Source: Pararhodobacter sp. CCB-MM2
GTDB lineage: Bacteria; Pseudomonadota; Alphaproteobacteria; Rhodobacterales; Rhodobacteraceae
Direction of reading: 5' to 3'
Assembly: GCF_001691415.1 (NCBI RefSeq)
Contig: NZ_LRRR01000001.1
Span: forward strand, 496,001-560,000
DNA: 64,000 nt
The position numbers were made by a program, and so were the translations under genes. Below the pieces are notes generated by a model, which was not told where the DNA came from, made no database searches, and worked only from the letters and a program-made list of their open reading frames with translations. Within the stretch, counting starts at the first letter, position 1. Each line of letters opens with the position of its first letter. This document shows, piece by piece, positions 1-8,164 of this stretch.

Positions 1-1157
1 TCGCGCAGGGCACTTGGGCCGAGGCCCGCGCGCGCGATGACGTCGCGCATTTCCTGCCGACGCTGACCCGGGTGATTGACCTCAAGCGCGAGGAAGCCTC
101 GGCTCTGGCGCAGAATGGCGATCTCTACGACGCCCTCTTGAACGATTACGAACCCGGCATCACCGGCGCCGAGATCGGCGCCATTTTCGGCCGGATGCGG
201 ACCCGTCTGGTCGCCTTGCGCGAAAAGGTGCTGGGCTCGGCCAAGCAACCGGCGCCGCTGATCGGCGAGTTCAACCGCGAGGGCCAGTTGCGGCTCACCC
301 GCCAACTGGCCGAAACCTTCGGCTATGACCTGAGCCACGGCCGGGTCGATCTGGCCGTCCACCCCTTCTCCTCGGGTTCGGGCGCGGATGTGCGCATCAC
401 CACCCGCGTGAACGAGACCGATCCGTTCAACTGCTTCTACTCGACGATCCACGAGGTCGGTCACGCCTGCTACGAGCAGAATATCGACGCGGATTACCGC
501 TTCTCGCCGCTGGGTGAAGGCGTGTCGATGGGCGTGCACGAGAGCCAGAGCCGCATCTACGAGAACCAACTGGGTCGCTCGCGCGCCTTCACCGGATGGC
601 TGCACGGCGCGATGACGCATGAATTCGGCGACCTCGGTATGGACCGCGACGCCTTCTTCGGTGCCGTCAACCGCGTGCAGCCGGGCTTCATCCGCACCGA
701 GGCCGACGAGGTGCATTACAACCTGCACATCATGATGCGCTTCGATCTGGAGCGCGCGCTGATCGCCGGTGACCTGCAACCCGCCGATCTGGAAGCCGCC
801 TGGAACGACCGCTTCTTCAAGGATTTCGGCGTGGCGGTGGATCGCCCCTCGCACGGGATGTTGCAGGATGTGCATTGGTCGGTGGGCCTGTTCGGCTATT
901 TCCCGACCTACTCGCTGGGCAATGTCTATGCGGGCTGCCTGATGAAGGCCCTGCGCAAGGATCTGGTCGGCATCGACACCGCGCTGGCCGAAGGCAAGCC
1001 GACCGTCGCCACCGCCTGGCTGCGCGAGAAGCTCCAGCAACACGGCGGGTTGCGCGAGCCTCGCGACACCATCGCCCATGCCTGCGGCTTCGAGCCCTCG
1101 GAAGGGCCGCTTCTGGACTATCTGGAAGCGAAGTTCGGCGAGTTGTACGGGGTCTGA
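1..1157 (+). CDS. Carboxypeptidase Taq, M32 family (5' end outside window)
   Basis: The frame is already open at the window edge (first full codon at position 3), so the N-terminus is missing; about 384 of the usual ~490-500 residues are present. All the diagnostic M32 motifs appear in order: HPF, DVRITTR, the zinc-binding HEVGH near 450-464, HESQSR, and GMLQDVHW towards the C-terminus. The family are cytoplasmic metal-dependent carboxypeptidases that trim C-terminal residues from peptides. The downstream gene is convergent and a strong hairpin separates the two. Assignment to the family is secure; the physiological substrate is not. Confidence 0.95.
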   Translation, partial: AQGTWAEARARDDVAHFLPTLTRVIDLKREEASALAQNGDLYDALLNDYEPGITGAEIGAIFGRMRTRLVALREKVLGSAKQPAPLIGEFNREGQLRLTRQLAETFGYDLSHGRVDLAVHPFSSGSGADVRITTRVNETDPFNCFYSTIHEVGHACYEQNIDADYRFSPLGEGVSMGVHESQSRIYENQLGRSRAFTGWLHGAMTHEFGDLGMDRDAFFGAVNRVQPGFIRTEADEVHYNLHIMMRFDLERALIAGDLQPADLEAAWNDRFFKDFGVAVDRPSHGMLQDVHWSVGLFGYFPTYSLGNVYAGCLMKALRKDLVGIDTALAEGKPTVATAWLREKLQQHGGLREPRDTIAHACGFEPSEGPLLDYLEAKFGELYGV

Positions 1158-1177
1158 CGCCTTGGGCTTGGCATGAC

Positions 1178-1209
1178 AAAGGGCGGCTCTCTGTGGAGGG
1201 CCGCCCTTT
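1178..1209 (+). terminator. Rho-independent terminator after M32 carboxypeptidase
   Basis: AAAGGGCGGC (1178-1187) pairs perfectly with GCCGCCCTTT (1200-1209) around a 12-base loop and ends in TTTT. The A-rich left arm means it could also serve the convergent gene on the minus strand. Confidence 0.85.
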
Positions 1210-1210
1210 T

Positions 1211-1232
1211 GAGTATTTGGGACAAGGTGAGG
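1211..1232 (+). repeat. 3'-end composite repeat, copy 1 (tail part)
   Basis: GAGTATTTGGGACAAGGTGA follows directly on the terminator hairpin. The same tail follows a hairpin at 14837-14895, and variant tails (GGATATTT...AAAGATGA) occur at 14929-14990, 19039-19090, 28789-28840 and 53881-53940. All six lie next to the 3' end of a gene. Confidence 0.6.
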
Positions 1233-1233
1233 A

Positions 1234-2397
1234 TCAGGCGACTTGCCCGGCAGCCCAGCCGGACGACCAGGCCCATTGGAAATTGTAGCCGCCGAGCCAG
1301 CCGGTTACGTCCACGACTTCGCCGATGAAATAGAGGCCGGGCACTTCGCGCGCCTCCATCGTCTTCGCGTCGAGCGCCTTGGTGTCGACCCCGCCCAAGG
1401 TGACCTCGGCCGTGCGGTAGCCCTCGGTGCCGTTGGGGATGAGCTGCCAGCGATGGACCGCATCGCCGAGCTTCTGCAGCGCGGCCTTGGATTGCGTGGC
1501 GAGCTTGCCCGAGAGCCCTGCCCGCTCGGTGATCGAGCGCGCCAGTTTCTCGGGCAGATCGAGGGCGTTGGCGAGTTCCTTGGCGCCTTTCTCGGCGCGG
1601 GCGTCCGTGGCCTCCTGCGCCAGATCGCGGCCGGCGGCGAGGTCGACGGAGATCGCCTGCCCCTCGCGCCAATAGCTCGAGATCTGCAGGATCGACGGGC
1701 CTGAGAGCCCGCGGTGCGTGAACAGGAGCCCCTCGTCGAAGGCGATCTTCGCGCCCTGCAGACCCACCCGCGCCTGTACCGAGAGGCCGGCCAGCGCCTT
1801 CATCCCCTCGAGCTGCGCATCGGTGAAGGTCAGCGGCACGAGACCCGGCCGCGTCTCGATCAACGGCAGCCCGAAGCTGCGGGCGATGTCATAGCCGAGC
1901 CCCGTCGCGCCCATCTTCGGGATCGATTTGCCGCCGGTGGCGACGATCACCGAACCGGCCTTGAGCGGGCCCTGATCGGTCTCGACCGTGAAGCCGGGTT
2001 TGACGCCCGTCACCCCAACGCCCAGCCGCAGCTCCCCCCCTGCCTCGGCCAAATCGCGGACCAACATGTCGACGACCTGCCGGGCCGAGCCGTCGCAGAA
2101 CAGCTGGCCCAGAGTCTTCTCATGCCAGGCGATGCCGGCGCGGTCGATGCGGGCGATGAAATCATGCTGGGTGTAGCGCCGCAGCGCCGACAGCGCGAAG
2201 CGCGGGTTTTGCGACAGGAAGCATTCCGGCGCGATCTGCAGATTGGTGAAATTGCACCGCCCGCCGCCCGAGATGCGAATCTTCTCGCCCGGCGCGCGGG
2301 CATGGTCGAGCACCAGCACCCGCCGCCCCCGCCGCCCGGCCTCGATCCCCGCCATCAGCCCGGCCGCCCCGGCGCCCAGCACGATCACATCCCACAT
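1234..2397 (-). CDS. YhiN/HI0933-family NAD(P)/FAD-dependent oxidoreductase
   Basis: 387 residues. The N-terminus has a dinucleotide-binding GAGAAGL motif, followed by the family signature GGGRCNFTN near residues 44-52, an ATGGKSIPKMGATG stretch mid-protein, and a C-terminal GLYFIGEVVDVTGWLGGYN segment that closes the FAD site. Members of this flavoprotein family (also called aminoacetone oxidase family or BaiN-like) are cytoplasmic; their natural substrates are poorly known. Full length for the family. Convergent with the M32 carboxypeptidase gene. I infer a redox enzyme and make no claim about the substrate. Confidence 0.9.
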   Translation of the reverse strand: MWDVIVLGAGAAGLMAGIEAGRRGRRVLVLDHARAPGEKIRISGGGRCNFTNLQIAPECFLSQNPRFALSALRRYTQHDFIARIDRAGIAWHEKTLGQLFCDGSARQVVDMLVRDLAEAGGELRLGVGVTGVKPGFTVETDQGPLKAGSVIVATGGKSIPKMGATGLGYDIARSFGLPLIETRPGLVPLTFTDAQLEGMKALAGLSVQARVGLQGAKIAFDEGLLFTHRGLSGPSILQISSYWREGQAISVDLAAGRDLAQEATDARAEKGAKELANALDLPEKLARSITERAGLSGKLATQSKAALQKLGDAVHRWQLIPNGTEGYRTAEVTLGGVDTKALDAKTMEAREVPGLYFIGEVVDVTGWLGGYNFQWAWSSGWAAGQVA

Positions 2398-2578
2398 ATC
2401 CGCTCTCCGTTCGTCGCGCCGCGTCTAGCGCGCGTTGCCGCGGTCCGGAAGCCGTACGATTCGCACAGGGCCACGTCCCATTCTCGCCAGCACCTTCAGA
2501 AACCGGCTCTTTATCATTTTGTTTCAGACACTTCGGCGGCCACAGGTTGCTGGGTGACATTTTTTTGCAACGTCCCTC

Positions 2579-2607
2579 TTGCGGCCCCGAAACGGCTTGG
2601 ATAAACA
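2579..2607 (+). promoter_or_regulatory. Promoter of first tRNA-Gln
   Basis: TTGCGG (2579-2584), a 17-base spacer and TAAACA (2602-2607), with the tRNA starting 11 bases further on. The second tRNA-Gln has exactly the same two hexamers and spacing, while the spacer sequence differs, which supports selection on the hexamers. Confidence 0.75.
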
Positions 2608-2617
2608 GCGCGACAGT

Positions 2618-2692
2618 TGGGGCGTGGCCAAGTGGTAAGGCATCGGTTTTTGGTACCGTGTACCGTAGGTTCGAATCCTACCGCCCCAGCCA
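2618..2692 (+). tRNA. tRNA-Gln (anticodon TTG), copy 1
   Basis: 75 bases with acceptor stem TGGGGCG/CGCCCCA, discriminator G and an encoded CCA (2690-2692). The D arm contains GCCAAGTGGTAAGGC, the anticodon loop is TTTTGGT with anticodon TTG, and the T arm has GGTTCGAATCC. It matches the bacterial tRNA-Gln pattern, including the U1 and the weak 1-72 pair. A second identical copy lies 128 bases downstream. Confidence 0.97.
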
Positions 2693-2781
2693 TCATTCAC
2701 CAGACACTCAGACATGAACGCCCCGATCCTTTGGTTGCGGCGCTTTATCCGTTTGAATTGCCACAATTTTCACCTTCCCCC

Positions 2782-2810
2782 TTGCGGTCATTCGCCAGCT
2801 TGGCTAAACA
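2782..2810 (+). promoter_or_regulatory. Promoter of second tRNA-Gln
   Basis: TTGCGG (2782-2787), 17-base spacer, TAAACA (2805-2810), tRNA start at 2821. Same hexamers and spacing as the upstream copy, with unrelated spacer sequence. Confidence 0.75.
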
Positions 2811-2820
2811 CCGCGGCAGT

Positions 2821-2895
2821 TGGGGCGTGGCCAAGTGGTAAGGCATCGGTTTTTGGTACCGTGTACCGTAGGTTCGAATCCTACCGCCCCAGCCA
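2821..2895 (+). tRNA. tRNA-Gln (anticodon TTG), copy 2
   Basis: Identical over its whole length to the copy at 2618-2692, again with an encoded CCA. The sequences between and around the two copies are not duplicated apart from the promoter hexamers, so this is an old tandem duplication or a pair kept identical by gene conversion. Confidence 0.97.
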
Positions 2896-3044
2896 TCTCA
2901 TTTTCCTGAATGATGACAATGGCATAAACCGACCGTCGTGGTCGCATGTGTTACAGTCTTGTCGTTGCGACACATGCCCCGCGGGCACCTCAAGCGATTC
3001 ACCGAGAACAGACAGGCGGAGGCTGACCCTCCGCCCCAGGCACG

Positions 3045-3557
3045 TCAACAGCCGCCGTAGTTCCGCCGCCCGCTCGCCGTGATGGTGTAGGTGCCGCCGC
3101 GCCGCCCGCGATAGCACCGGCTGCCCCCAGTATAGGCGCGTCGTGACGTCACTCGCAGTGAGCTCTGATAGGACCGATGGCTGCGCTGCACCTCCGCGCC
3201 CCATTCGCACGCAAACCCGTCGCCGTCGCGATCCAGGTCGTGCCGGTCACGCGTCGGCCCGCCTGCCGCGAGGAAGAAGCGCTGCGCGTCAGCCGCGCTT
3301 GCGAAGTCGCCGCAGTTCCGATCTCCACTACTCGGCGCCTGACTCGTGCCTGCGCTGGATTGCGCCGATGACTCGCGGCCATAGCGCGGCAGCCCGACCG
3401 CGGTGCCGGTACGCTCGCCGACATAGCGGGTCGCGCCGTAGGTCGTGGTGCATTGCATGGCGCCACGCGCGCCAAGCTCGGCTTCGATAGCCAAGAGATC
3501 CGCGGGCTGTGCCAGGCCTGCCTGGGTGCACAGCTGTGATGTCGAGAGTGAAGCCAA
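3045..3557 (-). CDS. Excalibur calcium-binding domain protein; 5' end uncertain, probably truncated
   Basis: The C-terminal half holds an Excalibur domain: NCGDF at its start, then DLDRDGDGFACEWG with the Dx(D)xDG calcium-type loop and paired cysteines. The last residues, RGGTYTITASGRRNYGGC, form a tail I recognise from Rhodobacterales proteins of this type. The first available start is TTG at 3557. Upstream in the same frame the sequence still reads LLAVAACGPSP, a good lipobox with the lipid cysteine codon at 3588-3590, but no start codon precedes it and the frame runs into a decayed transposase at 3619. I infer that an intact lipoprotein gene lost its start and signal-peptide n-region. Function unknown. 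Confidence 0.65.
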   Translation of the reverse strand: MASLSTSQLCTQAGLAQPADLLAIEAELGARGAMQCTTTYGATRYVGERTGTAVGLPRYGRESSAQSSAGTSQAPSSGDRNCGDFASAADAQRFFLAAGGPTRDRHDLDRDGDGFACEWGAEVQRSHRSYQSSLRVTSRRAYTGGSRCYRGRRGGTYTITASGRRNYGGC

Positions 3558-3618
3558 GGCCGCAGAGACCCGTTGCGGGCTCGGCCCGCAGGCGGCAACG
3601 GCGAGGAGGACATCGAAG

Positions 3619-3800
3619 ATGTCGAAACGGAAACTGCACGCGCCTGAGTAGAAGGCGACGGTCGCGCTGGAAGCGCTGAAAGGCGTGGGTCGGAGGGACC
3701 GTCGCGCCAGTGGCGCGGCCTAAGCCTGAGCGACGCCGCTGATTTGGCAAGCCAGTTCGGAGACGACGGCGGCCATCCGGAAATGGATGAGCCTTTAGAA
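3619..3800 (+). pseudogene. Decayed IS3-family transposase OrfA fragment
   Basis: After an AGGAGGA ribosome site, ATG at 3619 reads MSKRKLHAPE, then a TAG stop, then KATVALEALKG: the conserved N-terminus of IS3-type OrfA (MSKRK.HAPEFKAKVALEALKG), with the phenylalanine codon changed to a stop. After a frame change DLASQFG follows at 3741, matching ELASRFGVHPT of the same proteins, and after another shift TTAAIRKWMSL matches the end of the helix-turn-helix. At least one stop and two frameshifts make it non-functional. No OrfB or terminal inverted repeats were recognised. Confidence 0.75.
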
Positions 3801-3999
3801 CCACCAGCGCCCGCGTTCAGCATTGTCCGGCTAGCCTCGGGCCCTGGTCTATTGGCAGAGAAACGATATCAACCAACCCGATCAGCAGGTGCAATGTGTG
3901 GCTTAAACTACACCAGATCCAGTCCGAGAGATGGGTAGTAGATCGCCTGTCGAGGGTCGTTTGCGTCTCAATGCCCCGAGAGTTTGCCGCATAGGCATA
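3801..3999. other. Non-coding stretch between transposase remnant and chemoreceptor
   Basis: No convincing gene on either strand. It may be further decayed insertion-sequence DNA, but I see no recognisable OrfB motif or terminal repeat. Confidence 0.5.
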
Positions 4000-4033
4000 G
4001 AAAACGCCCGCCTCGATCTCTCGAGACGGGTTC
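4000..4033 (-). terminator. Rho-independent terminator of the chemoreceptor gene
   Basis: Read on the minus strand, CCCGTCTCGA (4030-4021) pairs with TCGAGGCGGG (4016-4007) with one mismatch and a four-base loop, followed by CGTTTTCT. Confidence 0.7.
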
Positions 4034-4052
4034 TTGCAGCATTCCAACCTTG

Positions 4053-5825
4053 TCAGGCGACCGAGCGCGCCCGCGACTGGAAATTGTCGTAGGGATCAGC
4101 CGTATGGCGCTGACCGGCGCCGCTGCCGAGATCGAAGTTCTGCAGAAGCGACGACAGCTCCATGGCCTGCTGGCGCAGATCGTGGATGGCGACCGTCGTT
4201 TCCTGAACCATCGCGGCGTTCTGCTGCGTCACCGAGTCGAGTTGGCTGACGCCCACGTTGATCTCGGTCACGCTATGCGCCTGGTCGTCGCTGGCCTGGG
4301 CCACGACACTCATCAGGCTGGCGATATCGTCGACCTGACCGGCGAAGTCGGACAGGGCCGAGCCCGAGCGCTTCACCAGTTCCACGCCGTGGTTCACCTG
4401 CTCGGTGCTGCCCGAGACCAGTTCCTTGATCTCCCGCGCCGCTTCCGAAGAACGCTGCGCCAGAGCCCGCACTTCCGAGGCCACGACCGCGAAGCCGCGG
4501 CCTGCGTCGCCTGCCCGCGCGGCTTCAACGCCGGCGTTCAGGGCCAGAAGGTTGGTCTGGAACGAGATGTCGTCGATCATGGTGATGATCTGGGCGATCT
4601 GCGACGAGCGCTTCTGAATCGCGGCCATCGCCTCGATCGCTTCGCGCACGATGGGCTCGCTGACCTGCGCCTTTTCCTGCGCACCGCGGGCGATCTGCTC
4701 GGCCTTGCGGGCGTTGGTCGCGGTTTCGGTCACGCGGGTCGAGATCTGCTGGATCGCAGCGGCGGTTTCTTCCAGCGTCGCAGCCTGGGTTTCCGTCCGG
4801 TGCGACAGGTTGTCGGCGGACGAGGTCATGTCCTCGGCGCCTTCACGCATCCGGGTGACCGAGTCGATGACGACACGCAGCGTATCGCGCAGGGCATTGA
4901 CGGTGTCGTTGTAATCGCTGCGCAGACCGTCGTAACGCTCGTCAAACGGCATATCGATGACGTTGGTCAGATCGCGCTGCGACAGGGCGTTGAGACCTTC
5001 GCGCAGGGCCGAGACGACGCGCACCTGCTCTTCGTGGTCACGCTCGCGCGCTTCTTCGTCCTGTTGCGCGATGCGCAGGCGGTCACGAAGATCGGCGACG
5101 TTGCGAGCGAAATCACCGATCTCATCGCCGCGGTCCTGACCCGTCAGGCTGCCGTCGTAATTGCCCTCGGCAATCTCGCGCAGCGAATTGCCCAGCACGA
5201 CCATCGGCGCGCTGATCAGATGGCGGACAGCGAAGAGCGAAAAGACCAGCATGCCGGCCAGGATGCCAAGCGCGATGCCGACCGTGATCCAGTCATTGGC
5301 ATGCGCGCGGGCCAGAGCCGCCTCGGTGGTCCAGTGCATCGCCAAGCCGCCGACGCGCGCCTCGGCGCCGCCGTTGGTGACCGGCGCGACGACGTAGAAA
5401 ACGCCGTTCTCGCCGGGGAGAATGGTCAGTTCCTGCGCCTCGGCCGCCATGGTGGCGAGGTGCTCCAGATTCTCGGGCGGGAGGATGCCGGCTGCGGCCA
5501 TCACCGCGCCGTCGGCACCGACAACGACCACACCATGAAGGTCGTCTTCGCCCAATTCGTCTGCCTCTGTGGCCATGTCGGCAACGCGCGCCGTATCGCC
5601 GAAGCGGACAGGTGCATAGGCGCGGAAGCCGAAATCACCGGCAGAGACCGACGCGCTTTCATGAAGGGCTTCGGTGGCCATCCGCGTCGTCGCCTGAAAG
5701 CTGACGAAGAGGTTGGCCACCACCACGACCACCGTCGAGACGGTGATCAAACCGATGATCTTCATAAAGATCGAAAGCCGCGGAACACGCAGGCTTGGCA
5801 GACTAGGTTTCACGGGCATTCGCAT
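4053..5825 (-). CDS. Methyl-accepting chemotaxis protein
   Basis: 590 residues. Order: short cytoplasmic N-terminus, first membrane segment (about 21-43), periplasmic sensing region of ~180 residues, second membrane segment (GIALGILAGMLVFSLFAV), two successive HAMP-like stretches, then the methylation and signalling domain with the highly conserved hairpin tip (DISFQTNLLALNAG, EAARAGDAGRGFAVVASEVR). No CheR-binding pentapeptide is seen at the C-terminus. It signals to CheA/CheW at the cell pole. The gene immediately upstream, in the same direction, encodes a secreted sensor-like protein, so the two probably form one transcription unit. Confidence 0.95.
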   Translation of the reverse strand: MRMPVKPSLPSLRVPRLSIFMKIIGLITVSTVVVVVANLFVSFQATTRMATEALHESASVSAGDFGFRAYAPVRFGDTARVADMATEADELGEDDLHGVVVVGADGAVMAAAGILPPENLEHLATMAAEAQELTILPGENGVFYVVAPVTNGGAEARVGGLAMHWTTEAALARAHANDWITVGIALGILAGMLVFSLFAVRHLISAPMVVLGNSLREIAEGNYDGSLTGQDRGDEIGDFARNVADLRDRLRIAQQDEEARERDHEEQVRVVSALREGLNALSQRDLTNVIDMPFDERYDGLRSDYNDTVNALRDTLRVVIDSVTRMREGAEDMTSSADNLSHRTETQAATLEETAAAIQQISTRVTETATNARKAEQIARGAQEKAQVSEPIVREAIEAMAAIQKRSSQIAQIITMIDDISFQTNLLALNAGVEAARAGDAGRGFAVVASEVRALAQRSSEAAREIKELVSGSTEQVNHGVELVKRSGSALSDFAGQVDDIASLMSVVAQASDDQAHSVTEINVGVSQLDSVTQQNAAMVQETTVAIHDLRQQAMELSSLLQNFDLGSGAGQRHTADPYDNFQSRARSVA

Positions 5826-5849
5826 CTTTGGGACCCTCTCGGTTAGGGA

Positions 5850-6416
5850 TCAGAGCAGTTCGGCATCCACGCCCACGGTGATCGCACCGAGGACTTCGCC
5901 GCTGGCCTCGTCCGACACGGTGAACGAGATCTGCGCCTGATAGCGGCCGGTCGATTCATCGAGCTCGATATCGCTCATGTGCAGTGCTTCTGCGCCGTTC
6001 AGGTAGGTTTCCTGGTACTTCGCCTCGTCGCCCTGCCAGTAGTCCGAAGTCGGCGTGGTGATCGCGACGTTCAGGCCATGCGAATCCATGACGATGATCT
6101 CGGTCACGCGGCCACCCGAGGCTGCGACGACCTCGCGCAGGTGGTTGGCGGCGTCGTTGTTCAGGACGGCGTCAATCAGCGGGGTGCTGCTGGAGCCGAG
6201 CTGCGCAGCCCAATCGCTGTCGCGCGCGTCGATATCGGCCTGGGTCAGCCCCTCGGTCACGCCGTTCTGGGCGCGCACGGCCGACAGCACGATCGGATCA
6301 TGCGCCAGCGGGTGCAGTGTGCTTTCGAAATAGGCCTGCATCGGACCGGTCAGATCGGTCGCAGCAGCGGGCGCAGCGAGAGCGGCGAGGCAGAGGCTGA
6401 GAGCAAGGTTTTTCAT
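5850..6416 (-). CDS. Secreted PDC/Cache-like sensor domain protein
   Basis: 188 residues starting MKNLALSLCLAALAAPAAA, a clear Sec signal peptide; the start at 6416 has AACAGGAAG upstream at good spacing, better than the in-frame ATG 33 bases earlier. The mature part (TEIIVMDSHGLNVAITTPTSDYWQGDEAKY) resembles the PDC/Cache folds of bacterial sensors, including the typical Y-W-Q-D/E-Y pattern, but there is no transmembrane or output domain. It sits 24 bases upstream of the chemoreceptor gene and is co-oriented. I infer a soluble periplasmic ligand-binding partner of the receptor; this role is not established. Confidence 0.8.
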   Translation of the reverse strand: MKNLALSLCLAALAAPAAATDLTGPMQAYFESTLHPLAHDPIVLSAVRAQNGVTEGLTQADIDARDSDWAAQLGSSSTPLIDAVLNNDAANHLREVVAASGGRVTEIIVMDSHGLNVAITTPTSDYWQGDEAKYQETYLNGAEALHMSDIELDESTGRYQAQISFTVSDEASGEVLGAITVGVDAELL

Positions 6417-6746
6417 GCAGGCTTCCTGTTTTGCGTCAGTGGGGATCACGCCCGGACAAAGGGCACGATTCGCAGAATAGGAACGAAGTTTTTAAGGCCG
6501 GTTAATGCGCGACGGCCGCGTTCACGGGTGCCTGACGCTCTCCGAAAGCTCACTGCCCGTTTGCCGGGCAATCGCCTTCTGACCATCCGTAGAGCGGTGT
6601 TTTTCAGAACAAATGACCATCTACGCCCCGTCTATCTGCGCAATAAATCGGCAGAATGCGTTCGGGCGCTTCTGTGAACGGTGCCTCACCTTACCATTGC
6701 CGAGCGCGCGGGATGCTCTAAGATCAAGCCAACCGGGGAAGGTGGA
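6417..6746. other. Intergenic region between divergent sensor and ATP-grasp genes
   Basis: About 330 bases without a gene. It should contain two divergent promoters, but no hexamer pair stands out. A small hairpin TGCCCG (6554-6559)/CGGGCA (6565-6570) is present. Confidence 0.5.
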
Positions 6747-8159
6747 ATGAGCGTATATTTCAACGAGATGATGGAAAAAGGGGCCGTCCGCGGACCCTAT
6801 TCGCAGCTTCAGGATTGGGTCGCGCAGATGCCCGCCGAGCTGCGCAACCTCAAGCAGGCCGAGGCCGAGGCCCTGTTCCGACGCATCGGCATCACCTTCG
6901 CCGTTTACGGTGAAGGCGGCGATCCGGACCGGCTGATCCCCTTCGACATGTTCCCGCGCGTGTTCAGCGGGCAGGAATGGTCGCGGCTGGAGCGCGGGAT
7001 CAAGCAACGCGCGCGGGCGCTGAACGCCTTCCTCGCCGATGTCTATAGCCGGGGCGAGATCGTGCGCGCGGGCCGCATCCCCTCGCGGCTGGTCTATCTG
7101 AACGAGGCCTATGAGAAGGCCGTCGCCGGCATCCGTCCCCCCAAGGGCGTGTTCAGCCATATCGTCGGCATCGACCTCGTGCGGACCGGGCCTGACGATT
7201 TCTTCGTGCTGGAAGACAATTGCCGCACCCCCTCGGGCGTCAGCTACATGCTGGAAAACCGCGAGATCATGATGCGGATGTTCCCCGAGCTGTTCAACGC
7301 CAACCGCATCCAGCCCGTCGAGGCCTATCCCGAGATCCTGCGCCGGACGCTGGCCTCGGTCGCGCCGGCGAAATGCGACGGCGAGCCGAATGTGGTGATC
7401 CTGACTCCGGGTCATTTCAACAGCGCTTATTACGAGCACAGCTTCCTTGCCGACATGATGGGTGTCGAATTGGTCGAGGGGCAGGATCTGTTCGTCGAGG
7501 GCGAATTCTGTTGGATGCGGACCACCGAAGGCCCGCGCAAGGTCGACGTGATCTACCGCCGCATCGACGACGCCTTCCTTGACCCGCTGTGCTTCCGGCC
7601 GGATTCGATGCTGGGTGTGCCGGGGCTGATGGATGTCTACCGCTCGGGCGGGGTGTCGATCTGCTCGGCCCCGGGCGCTGGCGTCGCCGACGACAAGGCC
7701 GTTTATACCTTCGTGCCGGAAATGATCCGCTTCTACCTCGGCGAGGAGCCGATCTTGCAGAACGTCCCCACCTGGCAATGCGCCAAGGCGGACGATTGCA
7801 AATACGTGCTGGAGAACCTTGGCGAGCTGGTGGTGAAGGAAGTCCACGGCTCGGGCGGCTACGGCATGCTGGTGGGGCCGAAATCCACCAAGGAGCAGAT
7901 CGAGCTCTTCCGCCACAAGATCGAGGCTGATCCCGACAATTACATCGCCCAGCCGACGCTGGCCCTGTCGACCGTCCCCTCATTCGTCGAGGAAGGCGTG
8001 GCGCCACGGCATGTGGACCTCAGGCCCTATTGTCTGGTGGGTGAGCGGATCGAGCTGGTGCCGGGCGGGCTGACCCGTGTGGCGCTGCGCGAAGGCTCGC
8101 TCGTGGTGAACTCGTCGCAGGGCGGCGGGGTCAAGGACACCTGGGTTCTGGCGGAGTAA
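6747..8159 (+). CDS. Circularly permuted ATP-grasp protein (DUF404/DUF407)
   Basis: 470 residues from ATG at 6747, chosen for its GGAAGGTGG ribosome site and because the family starts close to this point. Signature segments include DLVRTGPDDFFVLEDNC, RTPSGVSYMLENR, VVILTPGHFNSAYYEHSFLA, VDVIYRRIDDAFLDP, VKEVHGSGGYGMLVGP and LSTVPSF near the end. These are permuted ATP-grasp enzymes predicted to form amide or peptide bonds with ATP. It heads a block with alpha-E, transglutaminase and Anbu genes; this combination is a recognised conserved neighbourhood proposed to make and process a peptide. Substrate unknown. Confidence 0.93.
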   Translation: MSVYFNEMMEKGAVRGPYSQLQDWVAQMPAELRNLKQAEAEALFRRIGITFAVYGEGGDPDRLIPFDMFPRVFSGQEWSRLERGIKQRARALNAFLADVYSRGEIVRAGRIPSRLVYLNEAYEKAVAGIRPPKGVFSHIVGIDLVRTGPDDFFVLEDNCRTPSGVSYMLENREIMMRMFPELFNANRIQPVEAYPEILRRTLASVAPAKCDGEPNVVILTPGHFNSAYYEHSFLADMMGVELVEGQDLFVEGEFCWMRTTEGPRKVDVIYRRIDDAFLDPLCFRPDSMLGVPGLMDVYRSGGVSICSAPGAGVADDKAVYTFVPEMIRFYLGEEPILQNVPTWQCAKADDCKYVLENLGELVVKEVHGSGGYGMLVGPKSTKEQIELFRHKIEADPDNYIAQPTLALSTVPSFVEEGVAPRHVDLRPYCLVGERIELVPGGLTRVALREGSLVVNSSQGGGVKDTWVLAE

Positions 8160-8164
8160 CGGAT

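Noticed and set aside
2514..2766. Open frames on the minus strand across the first tRNA-Gln (GAVGFEPTVHGTKN and similar)
   Set aside because: They are antisense to the tRNA, lack ribosome sites and are a known type of false annotation.
3149..3823. 224-codon minus-strand frame reaching across the Excalibur gene and the transposase relic
   Set aside because: No domain; serine/proline/arginine-rich shadow of the Excalibur frame and relic DNA.
3984..5846. 620-codon open frame on the plus strand opposite the chemoreceptor
   Set aside because: It is an antisense shadow of a secure gene in high-GC DNA: histidine/arginine-rich, without motifs or ribosome site.
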